Shown here one piece after another: positions 17,659 through 26,721 of a stretch of DNA of 64,000 nucleotides. Below the pieces are notes generated by a model. That model was not told where the DNA came from. It searched no databases and worked only from the letters and a program-made list of their open reading frames with translations. Positions within the stretch are counted from its first letter, which is position 1. Every line of letters begins with the position of its first letter. Made by a program: the position numbers and the translations under genes. This DNA is from Deltaproteobacteria bacterium. GTDB lineage: Bacteria; Myxococcota_A; Polyangia; Polyangiales; Polyangiaceae. Location: contig JACRCQ010000045.1 in NCBI GenBank assembly GCA_016218915.1, positions 87,661 to 151,660 on the forward strand, written 5' to 3'.

Positions 17659-18345
17659 ATGTTCTCGCCCCGCGCACTTGCCTTCGATCTCGACGGAACC
17701 CTGATCGACACACGACCGGACATTGCTGCGGCCTGCAACCACGCGTTGGTGCTGTCAGGTCGACGTGAGCTGCGTCCTGAGGTGATCGCGCGCTACGTGG
17801 GCGACGGCGCGCGTAGGCTGGTCGCTCGTGCTGCCGGGCTCACCGATGTCGATGCGGAGCTCGATCCGATCGTCGAGAGCTTCGTCGCCTACTATCTCGA
17901 GCACCCTGTGGTGCACACCACCTGGATGCCCCATGCGCAGGCGATGCTCGACGCGTTGCAGGGCGTACCGCTGGCGGTCTGCACCAACAAGCCGAGCACG
18001 GTGGCCGAGCGGGTGCTTCGCACCCTCGGCGTCTTCGATCGGTTCGCAACCGTCGTGGGCGGTGGAGACACGCCCGAGGGCAAGCCTTCGGGCCAGCCGA
18101 TGGAGCTGGTGGCGAGCCGACTCGACGTGCCCTGCAAGGCCATGATCATCATCGGCGACGGAACGCAGGATGTGCTGGCGGGGCGCGCGGTCGGAGCCAG
18201 GACGATCGCGGTCTCCTGCGGATACACGTCGGTGGCGGATCTGCGCAGGGCCAACCCGGACGTCATCGTGGACACGCTCGCCGAGGTGGCGCCGATCGTG
18301 GAGCGATGGCGAGAATCGACGGTCAGGACGCGGAGCCTGGTGTAG
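17659..18345 (+). CDS. gph: Phosphoglycolate phosphatase-like HAD hydrolase
   Basis: A 228-residue HAD-IA phosphatase. Motif I is FDLDGTLIDTRPDI, motif II VCTNKPS, motif III Lys in PEGKPS, and motif IV IGDGTQDVLAGRAVG. The helical cap (residues ~15-85) and YVGDGARRLVARA fit Gph, which removes phosphate from 2-phosphoglycolate. The ATG chosen gives MFSPRALAFDLDG; an upstream TTG would add 13 unlikely residues. Convergent with ansA, whose stop lies 1 base away. Substrate is inferred from the family. Confidence 0.88.
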   Translation: MFSPRALAFDLDGTLIDTRPDIAAACNHALVLSGRRELRPEVIARYVGDGARRLVARAAGLTDVDAELDPIVESFVAYYLEHPVVHTTWMPHAQAMLDALQGVPLAVCTNKPSTVAERVLRTLGVFDRFATVVGGGDTPEGKPSGQPMELVASRLDVPCKAMIIIGDGTQDVLAGRAVGARTIAVSCGYTSVADLRRANPDVIVDTLAEVAPIVERWRESTVRTRSLV

Positions 18346-18346
18346 C

Positions 18347-19363
18347 TCAGCGGAACGGAAGATCCCTGCTCATCTCTCCGAGCAGGGGTCGTCGGAACGC
18401 GCTGGCCACGAACTCCAGGACCTTGCCTGCAGGTGCACGGCCGAGCGTGACCATGAGCTTGGTGAGCGCTGCTTCGATCGTCATGTCGCCCCCTGAGATC
18501 GCGCCTGCCTCGGAAGCAGCCGCTGCGCCTGGATACAGCTGCAGCTCGGTGGCGCCGCGGGGGCACTGGCTCACGATCACGACCGGGACCTGCGCCTGGG
18601 TGGCGCGGGCGATGGCGGGGATGAAGGATCGCTCGAGGTGCGGAACATTTCCGGCTCCGTAGGCTTCGAGAACGATGCCGTGCACACCTGAATCGATGGA
18701 GTGCCGGAGCAGATCCGGGTTGAGGCCGGGGAACAGGCGCACGCTGAGCACGTTGGAGTCGATCCTGGGGTCAAAGGCTCCGGCGGCGCGAGGCTGCAGC
18801 ACGTGGGGCGCCAGGATCGCGCCGAGCCCGAGCTCCACCAGCGGCTGGCACAGCGGGCTCGCGAACGCATCGAAGCCCCACGCATCGAGCTTGGTCGCAC
18901 GGCACCCTCGCAGGAACTTGCTCGCGAAAGCGATCCCCACCTCGGGCACGGCGAGCGTGGCGATGTGGCAGGCATCCACCAGATTCACGCGCGCGTCTGT
19001 GCGGATCTCGAAGAGCGGACGCTGCGAGCCGGTGAGCACCACCGGGCGATCGAGGCCGGGAAGCAGGAACGTGAGCGCGCTTGCGGTGTACGCCATCACG
19101 TCGGTTCCGTGCACGACCACCACGCCGTCATACGACTGGATCTCGTTGTGGATCAGCTCGGCGAGCGCGACCCAGTGATGGGGTTGCATGTCGCCGCTGT
19201 CGAGGTTGAACAGGATGCGCGTGTCAATCTTGCCGACGGTCTTGAGGATCGGCAGCTCGGCCACCAGGTCGCGGGCATAGTCGGCCGGCTCCAGGGTCGA
19301 GCTGTCCCTTCCGGGACGCATCATCAGCGTTCCGCCGGTGTGGATCATCAGGATGTTGGACAT
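18347..19363 (-). CDS. ansA: Type I L-asparaginase
   Basis: A 338-residue enzyme, the same length as E. coli AnsA, that hydrolyses asparagine in the cytoplasm. Catalytic motifs are MIHTGGTLMM (first Thr) and VVVHGTDVMAYTASAL (second Thr-Asp). GSQRPLFEIRTDARVN and QCPRGATELQLYPGA are also family-typical. The start MSNILMIHTGGT is preferred because type I enzymes begin just before the TGGT motif and no signal peptide is expected. It follows the HAD phosphatase by 62 bases in the same direction. Confidence 0.93.
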   Translation of the reverse strand: MSNILMIHTGGTLMMRPGRDSSTLEPADYARDLVAELPILKTVGKIDTRILFNLDSGDMQPHHWVALAELIHNEIQSYDGVVVVHGTDVMAYTASALTFLLPGLDRPVVLTGSQRPLFEIRTDARVNLVDACHIATLAVPEVGIAFASKFLRGCRATKLDAWGFDAFASPLCQPLVELGLGAILAPHVLQPRAAGAFDPRIDSNVLSVRLFPGLNPDLLRHSIDSGVHGIVLEAYGAGNVPHLERSFIPAIARATQAQVPVVIVSQCPRGATELQLYPGAAAASEAGAISGGDMTIEAALTKLMVTLGRAPAGKVLEFVASAFRRPLLGEMSRDLPFR

Positions 19364-19425
19364 GGAGCTCGAGCCGTTCGCGCAGATGGATCGCGAGGCG
19401 CTGCGTGCGCAGGAGGCGTCCGAGG

Positions 19426-20151
19426 TCATTCGCATGAGCTGCAGCCGGTTTCGGGGTGCGAGCACCCTGGCAGAAAGTCGAGAAGGCCGCGCAATCCCCC
19501 GCTGGGAAGCACGCATTGTGCTAGCGAGCGCACCTTCTCGTGCTTGGGATCGTAGCCGACCGCGCGTCCCACCAGCTCCATCGCAGAGCAGTCGTTGAGG
19601 TTGTCGCCCACGAACACGATGTGTCGCGGGTCGATCTGCAGGTTGCCCGCCAGCACCTTCACGGCGTCGGCCTTGCCATCCATGTCGTAGGGCGTGGCCT
19701 CCCACGAGCTGATCGCACCTGCGTCGTCGAACGCGATCCGGTTGGTGTACACGTGATGAAACGGGTGGTTGGGGAAGAGCACGTCGAGCACCACATCGAG
19801 CGTGCCGGAGATGACGGCCAGCGTGTATCCCCGGCTGCGAAGCTCGCTGGTCACCTCACGCGCCGAAGGAACGAGCCGCAGATGCTCGCGGATCGCGGAC
19901 TCGATTCCCATGCGAGTGGCTCCGCCGCTGCGCCAGCCTTCCACGTCGAGACGCACCCACTCGGCGTACGTCAGCTCCCCGGCGAGAAACTGACGGAAGC
20001 GCTCCTCGGCGAGCGCGGCGTCGCCCACGTACAGATCGTTGAGCACCTGCCAGACCACCAGACCGTGATCGTTCTCCACGAGGGTGCCGTCGACGTCGAA
20101 TGCGACGAGGCGGACATCGGACCACGGCTGGACGGGATCGAGGACAGGCAT
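19426..20151 (-). CDS. HAD-IB phosphoserine-phosphatase-like hydrolase
   Basis: A 241-residue HAD enzyme. Motif I is AFDVDGTLVEND, motif II VISGTLDV, motif III Lys in DGKADAVK, and motif IV VGDNLNDCSAMELVG. The order and small cap match the phosphoserine-phosphatase (HAD-IB) group, but substrate is not determined and SerB function is not asserted. The C terminus ends with a CSHPETGCSSC tail that could bind metal. It lies between aceE and ansA, all leftward. Confidence 0.82.
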   Translation of the reverse strand: MPVLDPVQPWSDVRLVAFDVDGTLVENDHGLVVWQVLNDLYVGDAALAEERFRQFLAGELTYAEWVRLDVEGWRSGGATRMGIESAIREHLRLVPSAREVTSELRSRGYTLAVISGTLDVVLDVLFPNHPFHHVYTNRIAFDDAGAISSWEATPYDMDGKADAVKVLAGNLQIDPRHIVFVGDNLNDCSAMELVGRAVGYDPKHEKVRSLAQCVLPSGGLRGLLDFLPGCSHPETGCSSCE

Positions 20152-20203
20152 GGCGGGGGATTAGCAAAAAAGCTGGAGCTCCGCATGGAACATCGTCGGG
20201 CGG

Positions 20204-22873
20204 TCACACCGTGGAGGGGTCGATCTTCTCAGGATCGATGCCGAACTCCTGCAGGGCGCGGGTCACGACTCCGCGTTCGACCTGGCCTGCTTTCGCAAGC
20301 TCGTGCAGGGTGGCGACCACGATCGATTCGGCGTCGACCTCGAAGTGCCGGCGCAGCGCTGCCCGGTCGTCACTCAACCCATAGCCGTCCGTGCCGAGCA
20401 CTGCGAATGGCACGCGCACCCAACGCGCGATCTGGTCAGGCACCGCCTTCATCCAGTCCGAAGCGGCAATGATCGGCCCCTGGATGTCGCGAAGAACCGT
20501 GCCGAGGTACGACTCGCGCGCAGGCGCTTCGGGGTGCAGCATGCTCCAGCGTTCTGCCGCGAGCGCTTCCCGTCGCAGCTGCAGGTAGCTCGGCGCGCTC
20601 CAGACGTCAGCGGACACGTCGAATCCCTCCAGCAGCTGCTGGGCGCGCAGCACCTCACGCAGGATCGAGCCGCTGCCGAACAGCGTCGCCTTGCACCGCC
20701 CAGCGCCTGTCGCTCCGCGCAGACGATAGAGCCCCCGCAGGATGCCGTCCCTCGCACCGTCCGGCATCGCCGGCATCGAGTACGTCTCGTTCTGGATCGT
20801 CACGTAGTAGACCAGGTCTTCCTGGTTCCCGAACATTCGCTGGAGCCCGTCGCGGATGATCACTGCAAGCTCGTAGGCAAATGCCGGGTCATAGGCCACG
20901 ATGCTCGGAACGGTCGAGGCCAGGATGTGGCTGTGGCCGTCGTCGTGCTGCAGCCCCTCGCCCGCCAGCGTCGTACGTCCCGCGGTGCCGCCGATGAGGA
21001 ACCCCCGCCCCTTCATGTCTCCCATCGCCCAGATCTGATCCGCTGTGCGCTGGAATCCGAACATGGAATAGAACATGTAGAAGGGGATCATCGGCTCGCC
21101 GTGGGTGGCGTGGGCGGTGCCGGCTGCGGTCAACGAGGCCATGGATCCCGCTTCGGTGATCCCTTCTTCGAGCAGCTGCCCGTCCTTGCTCTCGTGGTAG
21201 TTGAGGATCAGCGCGTGATCGACCGGCTCGTAGAGCTGGCCGACGGCCGAGTAGATCCCGACCTGGCGGAAGAGCGGGTCCAGCCCGAAGGAGCGCGCTT
21301 CGTCAGGAATGATCGGCACGATGCGACGTCCGATCGCGTCATCGCGCAACAGCTTCGACAAGAGCCGCGCGAACGCCATGGTGGTCGACACCTCGGTCTT
21401 GGAGCCGGCCAGGAACTCGGCGAACAGATCGTCGTGGGGCACGGCGAGCGGACGCGAGTGCACGGCGCGGGTGGGGACCGGGCCGCCGAGCGCGCGACGG
21501 CGCTCGAGCATGTACTGCACCTCCTCGCTCTCCATTCCGGGGTGAAAGAAGGGAGGGTCCTTGAGGTCGCGGTCCGGGATGTCGAGCTGCAGGCGGTTGC
21601 GGAACGTGCGCAGCTCTTCCTCGTCGAGCTTCTTGGCCTGGTGGGTGATGTTCTTGGCTTCGACGCCTTTGCCCAGGGCCCAGCCTTTGACGGTGTGGGC
21701 GAGCAGGACCGTGGGTGCGCCGCGGTGCTCGGTGGCCGCCTTGAAGCCAGCGAACAGCTTGTGCATGTCGTGGCCGCCGCGCCTGAGCTTCTCGATGCCC
21801 TCGTCGCTCAGATGCTCGACCAGCTTGAGAAGCTCCGGATCGGCTCCGAAGAACTTGTTTCGAACGTAGTCTCCGGATTCGACGGAGTACCGCTGGAATT
21901 CGCCGTCCACCACCTCGTTCATGCGCTCGACGAGGCGAAGGTCCGAGTCGCGGGCGAGAAGCTCATCCCATTCTCGGCCCCAGATCACCTTGATCACGTT
22001 CCATCCGGCGCCGCGGAACATGGTCTCGAGCTGCTGGATGATCTTGCCGTTGCCTCGCACCGGGCCATCGAGGCGCTGGAGATTGCAGTTGATGACGAAG
22101 ATGAGGTTGTCGAGGCGTTCGCGGGAGGCCAGGCTGATCGCCCCGAGCGCCTCGGGCTCGTCGCATTCGCCGTCGCCCAGAAATGCCCACACCCTGCTCG
22201 AGTCGGTCGACTTCAACCCGCGGGCCTGCAGGTAGCGGTTGAAGCGGGCCTGGTAGATGGCAGTAATCGGACCGAGCCCCATCGAGACGGTGGAGAATTC
22301 CCAGAAGCGGGGCATCAGACGCGGGTGGGCGTAGGAGGACAGCCCTTTGCCGAGCTCGACCTCGCGTCGGAAGCGTTCGAGCTGATCAGCGGTCAGCCGT
22401 CCTTCCAGAAATGCCCGCGCGTAGATCCCAGGCGTTGCGTGACCCTGGAAGAAGATCTGGTCACCACCGCCCGGAAAGTCGCGACCGCGGAAGAAGTGGT
22501 TGAAGCCGACCTCGTACAGACTTGCTGCTGAGGCATACGTCGACAGATGGCCGCCAATGCCTGGGTAGTGCTTGTTTGCCCGCAGGACCATGACCGCTGC
22601 GTTCCATCGGATGAGTCGGCGGATCCGCTTCTCGAGGCGCTCGTCACCCGGATAGGGGGGCTCGGATTCGGGTCCGATGGTGTTGATGTACGGGGTTTGC
22701 ACCTGCACGGGCAGGTCCACGCCGAGGACGCGTGCGTGGTCGATGAGGCGGCGGACGATGTACTTGACCCTGGAGGGGCCTTGATGGTGGGCGACGGCCG
22801 ATACGGAATCGACCCATTCGCTGGTCTGGACAGGGTCAGGGTCGGGGAGACGATAGCTGAGGTCACGGAACAT
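20204..22873 (-). CDS. aceE: Pyruvate dehydrogenase E1 component, homodimeric type
   Basis: An 889-residue enzyme, close to E. coli AceE (887). It decarboxylates pyruvate with thiamine diphosphate and passes the acetyl group to E2. Visible are GHLSTYASAASLYEVGFNHF, HATPGIYARAF, the ThDP motif GDGE...INCN around residues 230-260, and the transketolase-like central and C-terminal domains (GEGLQHDDGHSHI). The ATG has GGAG 8 bases upstream. No aceF or lpd is adjacent, so the other complex subunits must be elsewhere. Divergent from the receiver gene. Confidence 0.96.
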   Translation of the reverse strand: MFRDLSYRLPDPDPVQTSEWVDSVSAVAHHQGPSRVKYIVRRLIDHARVLGVDLPVQVQTPYINTIGPESEPPYPGDERLEKRIRRLIRWNAAVMVLRANKHYPGIGGHLSTYASAASLYEVGFNHFFRGRDFPGGGDQIFFQGHATPGIYARAFLEGRLTADQLERFRREVELGKGLSSYAHPRLMPRFWEFSTVSMGLGPITAIYQARFNRYLQARGLKSTDSSRVWAFLGDGECDEPEALGAISLASRERLDNLIFVINCNLQRLDGPVRGNGKIIQQLETMFRGAGWNVIKVIWGREWDELLARDSDLRLVERMNEVVDGEFQRYSVESGDYVRNKFFGADPELLKLVEHLSDEGIEKLRRGGHDMHKLFAGFKAATEHRGAPTVLLAHTVKGWALGKGVEAKNITHQAKKLDEEELRTFRNRLQLDIPDRDLKDPPFFHPGMESEEVQYMLERRRALGGPVPTRAVHSRPLAVPHDDLFAEFLAGSKTEVSTTMAFARLLSKLLRDDAIGRRIVPIIPDEARSFGLDPLFRQVGIYSAVGQLYEPVDHALILNYHESKDGQLLEEGITEAGSMASLTAAGTAHATHGEPMIPFYMFYSMFGFQRTADQIWAMGDMKGRGFLIGGTAGRTTLAGEGLQHDDGHSHILASTVPSIVAYDPAFAYELAVIIRDGLQRMFGNQEDLVYYVTIQNETYSMPAMPDGARDGILRGLYRLRGATGAGRCKATLFGSGSILREVLRAQQLLEGFDVSADVWSAPSYLQLRREALAAERWSMLHPEAPARESYLGTVLRDIQGPIIAASDWMKAVPDQIARWVRVPFAVLGTDGYGLSDDRAALRRHFEVDAESIVVATLHELAKAGQVERGVVTRALQEFGIDPEKIDPSTV

Positions 22874-22954
22874 GATGACTCCTGCAGACGCTATGGGGTT
22901 GGAGCGGGCGAACCGCCACCGCGGATGCCGCATCGCGCCGCCAGAAAATGTGCA

Positions 22955-22984
22955 TTGTCGAGTCAGGACAAAATTGTGTAGATT
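22955..22984 (+). promoter_or_regulatory. Candidate sigma-70-type promoter with overlapping dyad
   Basis: TTGTCG (-35) and TAGATT (-10) with an 18-base spacer lie upstream of the receiver gene, giving a leader of about 30 bases. The spacer includes a TTGTC-N7-GACAA inverted repeat that overlaps the -35 box, so a repressor site is possible. This is by eye only. Confidence 0.45.
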
Positions 22985-23021
22985 GCTGGAGTAGGGTGAA
23001 TCCGGAGGAAAGGGGACCACG

Positions 23022-23480
23022 ATGATCCAACGGGCGTTGATCGTGGATGACGATCTCGGCATGCAGCGGACCGTGGCCCGTGAGATCCTCAAGTCCTACC
23101 AGGTTGTGCTTGCCAGCGCGGGCGAAGAGGCGATGGCCATTCTCGCGCGCGGTGACGGAATCCGTGCGGTGGTTTGCGATCGGGACCTGGGGCCTGGGCC
23201 GGATGGGTTGCAGGTGCTTGGGCGCGCCATGGAGCTTGATCCGACGTGCGCTCGCATCCTGATCACGGGCGGGATCACGGACGAGGTGGCGGAGGAAGCG
23301 ATCCGGAGCAAGGTTGCGCACTACGTGTTCATCAAGCCATGGGAGCGCGGTGAGCTTGTGAGGGCAGTGCAGAGAATCCTGTCCGGGGCATCGCTGGAAG
23401 ACGACCAGCCGACCCAATCCGAGGTGCGGACGATGTCGCATCGGATCGTGCGGTCGGAGTGGGAGCGCAAGCTCGCGTAG
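23022..23480 (+). CDS. Response regulator, receiver domain only with short tail
   Basis: A 152-residue protein. The acidic pair is in IVDDDLGMQ, the expected phospho-acceptor in VVCDRDLGPGPDG, the switch Thr in LITGGIT and the conserved Lys in FIKPWERGEL; the KPW form is common in RpfG/hybrid-type receivers. The last ~30 residues are polar and add no known output domain. A strong GGAGG site is upstream. It may act by protein contact. Its kinase partner is unknown; aceE is divergent and not obviously related. Confidence 0.88.
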   Translation: MIQRALIVDDDLGMQRTVAREILKSYQVVLASAGEEAMAILARGDGIRAVVCDRDLGPGPDGLQVLGRAMELDPTCARILITGGITDEVAEEAIRSKVAHYVFIKPWERGELVRAVQRILSGASLEDDQPTQSEVRTMSHRIVRSEWERKLA

Positions 23481-23496
23481 AGAGCTGGGGGCTGCG

Positions 23497-23940
23497 TTAC
23501 TTCTTCCAGGGCAGCGGAGGGGGCTGCTTGCGAGCGCCGCTGATGCTGATGATCTCGACGGTGAGGTGTTTGTATTCCTCTGGGGTTGCGCCCAGGCAGG
23601 CGCCGACGCGACGAATGTACGCGCTTTCGTCCAGGTCGTGGCTTTCATCGGATTCCGTGATGGATGCGACCAGATTGAGCAAGACGCGTCGGTCGTCCTC
23701 GGATTCCAACTTGAGCTGGTCGCACGCGGCCTGCAGATCCTGGTTCTGGGGGTCGAAGTGCTCAATTCGGTCGACCAGATCAGCGGGGAGCTCAGCGCCG
23801 TCGAGCAGCTCGCGGAGCACGCGGCGCACGGATTCGCTCTCCGATCCCTCGAGGGTGCCGTCCGCGTAGGCAGCCCCCATCAGGATGTCAGCAACCCACT
23901 GGAGCTGGGAGACCTGGAACTTGCCCTGATTGGTCGACAT
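23497..23940 (-). CDS. TerB-like (tellurite-resistance family) protein
   Basis: A 147-residue acidic protein with no signal peptide. The N-terminal half ADILMGAAYADGTLEGSESE followed by VRRVLRELL fits the first helical repeat of the TerB/DjlA fold, where acidic side chains bind metal; the C-terminal half ITESDESHDLDESAYIRRVG repeats the pattern. The start ATG has GGAGG 8 bases upstream. No other ter genes are nearby, so a tellurite role should not be assumed. Convergent with the receiver gene. Confidence 0.8.
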   Translation of the reverse strand: MSTNQGKFQVSQLQWVADILMGAAYADGTLEGSESESVRRVLRELLDGAELPADLVDRIEHFDPQNQDLQAACDQLKLESEDDRRVLLNLVASITESDESHDLDESAYIRRVGACLGATPEEYKHLTVEIISISGARKQPPPLPWKK

Positions 23941-24200
23941 GTCGCAAACCTCCGAAGAACCCATCCGTGCCCTTGGGCTGTGCGCCGGGTACGGTGGGAT
24001 TGGGGAGCCGGACTGTAGCTTCGGGGCGAAACGAAGTCCACATGGCTGCTTCCGCGATGTTTCGATTGTGCTTGCATAGAACCTGACGCGGGATATCTTG
24101 AGCCACGCTGCGCGCTATTATGCCGAGATCGTGGAAATCGGTACGCTGCTGATCGCCCGTCCGAAGCGCTCAGGGTGCCCCGTTCCGAAGGGGAGGCCGA

Positions 24201-26648
24201 ATGCAGATCAAGACCCCGAAACCAGGTTTCTCGTCGAGCTCATCCAGGCCTGAACGCTTGGGGGACTACGAGGTCCTTGCCGAGCTGGTACACGACTCGT
24301 TCGGGCTTCTCGCTGCCGCCCGCTCCGTGTCCGGGCAAGGTGGATACGACGTTGTCGATGTCGTGACCTTGCGCAGCATCCAGCCAAGCGCCGCGATCGA
24401 TGCGTGGCTGGTCGAGGACATCTGCCAGGCCGCCTGGGGGGTCAAAGGGCAGATCCTGCTGCACGTGCTACCGGTCACGGACGTGATTGTTGCGGACGGG
24501 CGGGTGGGCGTGGTGACCGACTACTCGGAGGGGGAATTCCTCCGATCGCTGCTGCGGCTTTCGGGCACGCGACGAATCCCGTTCCCAGTGGGCGTTGCGA
24601 TCCGCATCGCACTCGACGTGCTCTCCGGGTTGCAGTCGCTTCAGGATGCGGTGGCGAAGAAGCCTGAGCTGACGAAGCTGGTCACGGGCGGGCTGACCGC
24701 AGATCGCGTGCTGGTCGGCGTGGCGGGTGAGAGCGAGCTCGCGGAGGTGGTGCTCTCAGGTCGCGTGGCTGTGAAGCCTGTGCTCGCGCTCGACGATGAC
24801 GCGCTCGGATATCGCGCGCCCGAGCACTACCAGCCCGACACAGAGCCTGATGTGCGCGCAGATCTGTTCGTGGTCGGCACGCTGCTTTGGGAGATGCTCG
24901 CCAACAAGGCGCTCTTCGTCACCGCGGACCTCAAGGGCCAGGCTGCCAAGGGATTCGATTCCCCCACAGTGCAGAACGTCATCAAGGGCCCCATCGAGAA
25001 GCTCAACGTGCCGTCCGTGCCGCCTGCGCTGGCCGCGGTCGTGGAAAAGGCGCTGCAGCGCGACCCCTCGGCCCGTTTCCAGAACCCCAAGCAGTTCAAG
25101 GAAGCGATCGAGAGCGCCGCAAAAGCCAGCATCGGCTCGCACGCGGATGTCGCCCGGTTCGTCGAGCAGGTCGCCGGCCAGATTCTGGCGAGCCGCAAGG
25201 CCATCATCCACAGGGCTCTGAGGTTGTCCGATCCGGGAATCGCGCCAGGGGCGCCTGCGGGAGGGGTCAAGGTCGTCAGCGCCGCCGAGGCAGACAAGCC
25301 CGAGACTCCCAAGCCGGGAGCTGCAAAGGCTGCTCGGCCAGGGCTCGGCTCGTCCCAGCGCAAGGCCACGATCATCGGGATGCCCGCGATTTCCGCGGCT
25401 GCTCTGGCTCCGCCTCCACCGGCCGAGAAGGGGGCTGGCCGCGAGGCAGAAGCCCCCAGGAATCTCGAAATCTCGGAGCCTTCGCTGGAGGCGCTCGCGT
25501 GGGGGGATGAACCGCGAACCGAGCCAGACAGCAGCGACATCGGCCCGATCGAAGTCAGGGAGGTCTCGTACCCGTCGAATGAGCCGCCCACCTCGCCACA
25601 AGAAAAGAAGGTGATCATCGAGGACAAGGCGAAGGTCGACGACAAGCCGAAGGGCGATCAGAAGTCGAAGGAGGAGGCAAAGACCAAACCTGAGGTCAGG
25701 AAGTTCGATCTGAAGGGCAAGTTCGGCGCCAAAGCCAAGGCTGACGAAAAGCCCAAGGTCGATGACAAGGCCAAGGCTGCCGACAAGCCCAAGGCTGACG
25801 ACAAAGCCAAGCCAGACTTGTTCAAGCGCGAAGTCAAGGTCGTCGAGAAGAAGGAGACTCCTGCGCCTGCGGCTGAGGAGAAGGTCCGCGAAGGCGAGTC
25901 CCCAGAGGATGCGCGCAACTCGATCGAGCTCAACCTGGTCGAAGACACCGGCGGACCGCCGCCTCCACCGCCCGTGATCAAGGTGCCGTCGCCGTCCACG
26001 CCTCCTACCGATGCCGTGGATGCATGGAACGCTCCGGGCGCTGGCGAGGGCGAAAAACGCGCGAAGGACAAGACGGAGGCGGAACCGGAAGCGGCAAAGG
26101 CCAAGGCTGAGCCAGAGCCCGCGGCGGAGGACGAGGCGGTAGCACCTGCGCCACAGGCGGAGCCAGCGGCAAAGGCAGCGCCGATCGAGGCGGAAGACAT
26201 CTCCGACGAGCTGGAAGTCCAGCCTCGCCGAAGGCAGTCCAAGGTCGTTGCGTTCGCCATCATCGGCGTGGTGACGCTGCTTCTGATCGTGGCCGCGGTG
26301 GTAGCAGCGGTCGGCAAGTCGAAGAAGCCGGACACGGCTGCGCTGCCCACGACGTCACCGAGCGCAACCGTGACGGCGTCTGCGACCGCGAGTGCGACCG
26401 CAGAGCCCACAGCGACTGCATCTGCGACCGCAGCGCCCACGGCGTCAGCAGCGCCGAGTGCGACGGCGGAGGCACCTCCTGCGACGGCGGAGCCTGTTGC
26501 AGCGGTACCGACGAAGCCGCCTCCGGCGAAGGAAGCGAAGGCGGCACCGACGGCGACCGCGGCACCTGCAAAGACGGCTGTGGCAGGGAAGAAGCCGGGT
26601 GGAACGAGCAAGCCGCCCGGCAAGGGCTTCAAGCCCAAGGGTATATAA
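24201..26648 (+). CDS. Membrane-anchored pseudokinase with long low-complexity segments
   Basis: An 815-residue protein. Residues ~20-330 have the order of a Ser/Thr kinase fold: a YRAPEHYQ segment (APE) and DVRADLFVVGTLLWEML (helix F Asp) are retained. The Gly-rich loop, the VAIK lysine, HRD (replaced by GGLTAD) and DFG (replaced by LSG) are absent, so catalysis is improbable. Residues ~340-680 are a charged Lys/Asp/Pro/Ala/Glu linker with many DxKPK repeats. A transmembrane helix (VAFAIIGVVTLLLIVAAVV) near 690 is followed by an exported Thr/Ala/Ser/Pro tail with SATA repeats and a basic end. A good GGGGAGG site precedes the ATG. Two envelope genes follow. Confidence 0.85.
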   Translation: MQIKTPKPGFSSSSSRPERLGDYEVLAELVHDSFGLLAAARSVSGQGGYDVVDVVTLRSIQPSAAIDAWLVEDICQAAWGVKGQILLHVLPVTDVIVADGRVGVVTDYSEGEFLRSLLRLSGTRRIPFPVGVAIRIALDVLSGLQSLQDAVAKKPELTKLVTGGLTADRVLVGVAGESELAEVVLSGRVAVKPVLALDDDALGYRAPEHYQPDTEPDVRADLFVVGTLLWEMLANKALFVTADLKGQAAKGFDSPTVQNVIKGPIEKLNVPSVPPALAAVVEKALQRDPSARFQNPKQFKEAIESAAKASIGSHADVARFVEQVAGQILASRKAIIHRALRLSDPGIAPGAPAGGVKVVSAAEADKPETPKPGAAKAARPGLGSSQRKATIIGMPAISAAALAPPPPAEKGAGREAEAPRNLEISEPSLEALAWGDEPRTEPDSSDIGPIEVREVSYPSNEPPTSPQEKKVIIEDKAKVDDKPKGDQKSKEEAKTKPEVRKFDLKGKFGAKAKADEKPKVDDKAKAADKPKADDKAKPDLFKREVKVVEKKETPAPAAEEKVREGESPEDARNSIELNLVEDTGGPPPPPPVIKVPSPSTPPTDAVDAWNAPGAGEGEKRAKDKTEAEPEAAKAKAEPEPAAEDEAVAPAPQAEPAAKAAPIEAEDISDELEVQPRRRQSKVVAFAIIGVVTLLLIVAAVVAAVGKSKKPDTAALPTTSPSATVTASATASATAEPTATASATAAPTASAAPSATAEAPPATAEPVAAVPTKPPPAKEAKAAPTATAAPAKTAVAGKKPGGTSKPPGKGFKPKGI

Positions 26649-26706
26649 GCCCCGTCGCGTTTGCGCCCGATTTTGGATACCCGCCGAAAACCGGGCGCAG
26701 GTGTGG

Positions 26707-26712
26707 TATAGT
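26707..26712 (+). promoter_or_regulatory. Extended -10 element upstream of the TPR/membrane gene
   Basis: TATAGT preceded by TGG (the extended -10 pattern TGnTATAnT) sits 9 bases before the chosen ATG. If used, the mRNA would be almost leaderless, in keeping with the lack of a clear ribosome site there. No -35 box at the usual spacing is seen. Confidence 0.35.
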
Positions 26713-26721
26713 GCTGGGCTT

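Noticed and set aside
20303..22531. A 742-codon open frame on the + strand opposite aceE, and similar long frames opposite other genes
   Set aside because: It is the antisense shadow of a strongly conserved gene in high-GC DNA; the translation is Arg/Ala/His-rich without domains and has no ribosome site.
23497..23940. Tellurite resistance function
   Set aside because: Only a TerB-like fold is visible and no terZACDE genes are nearby.
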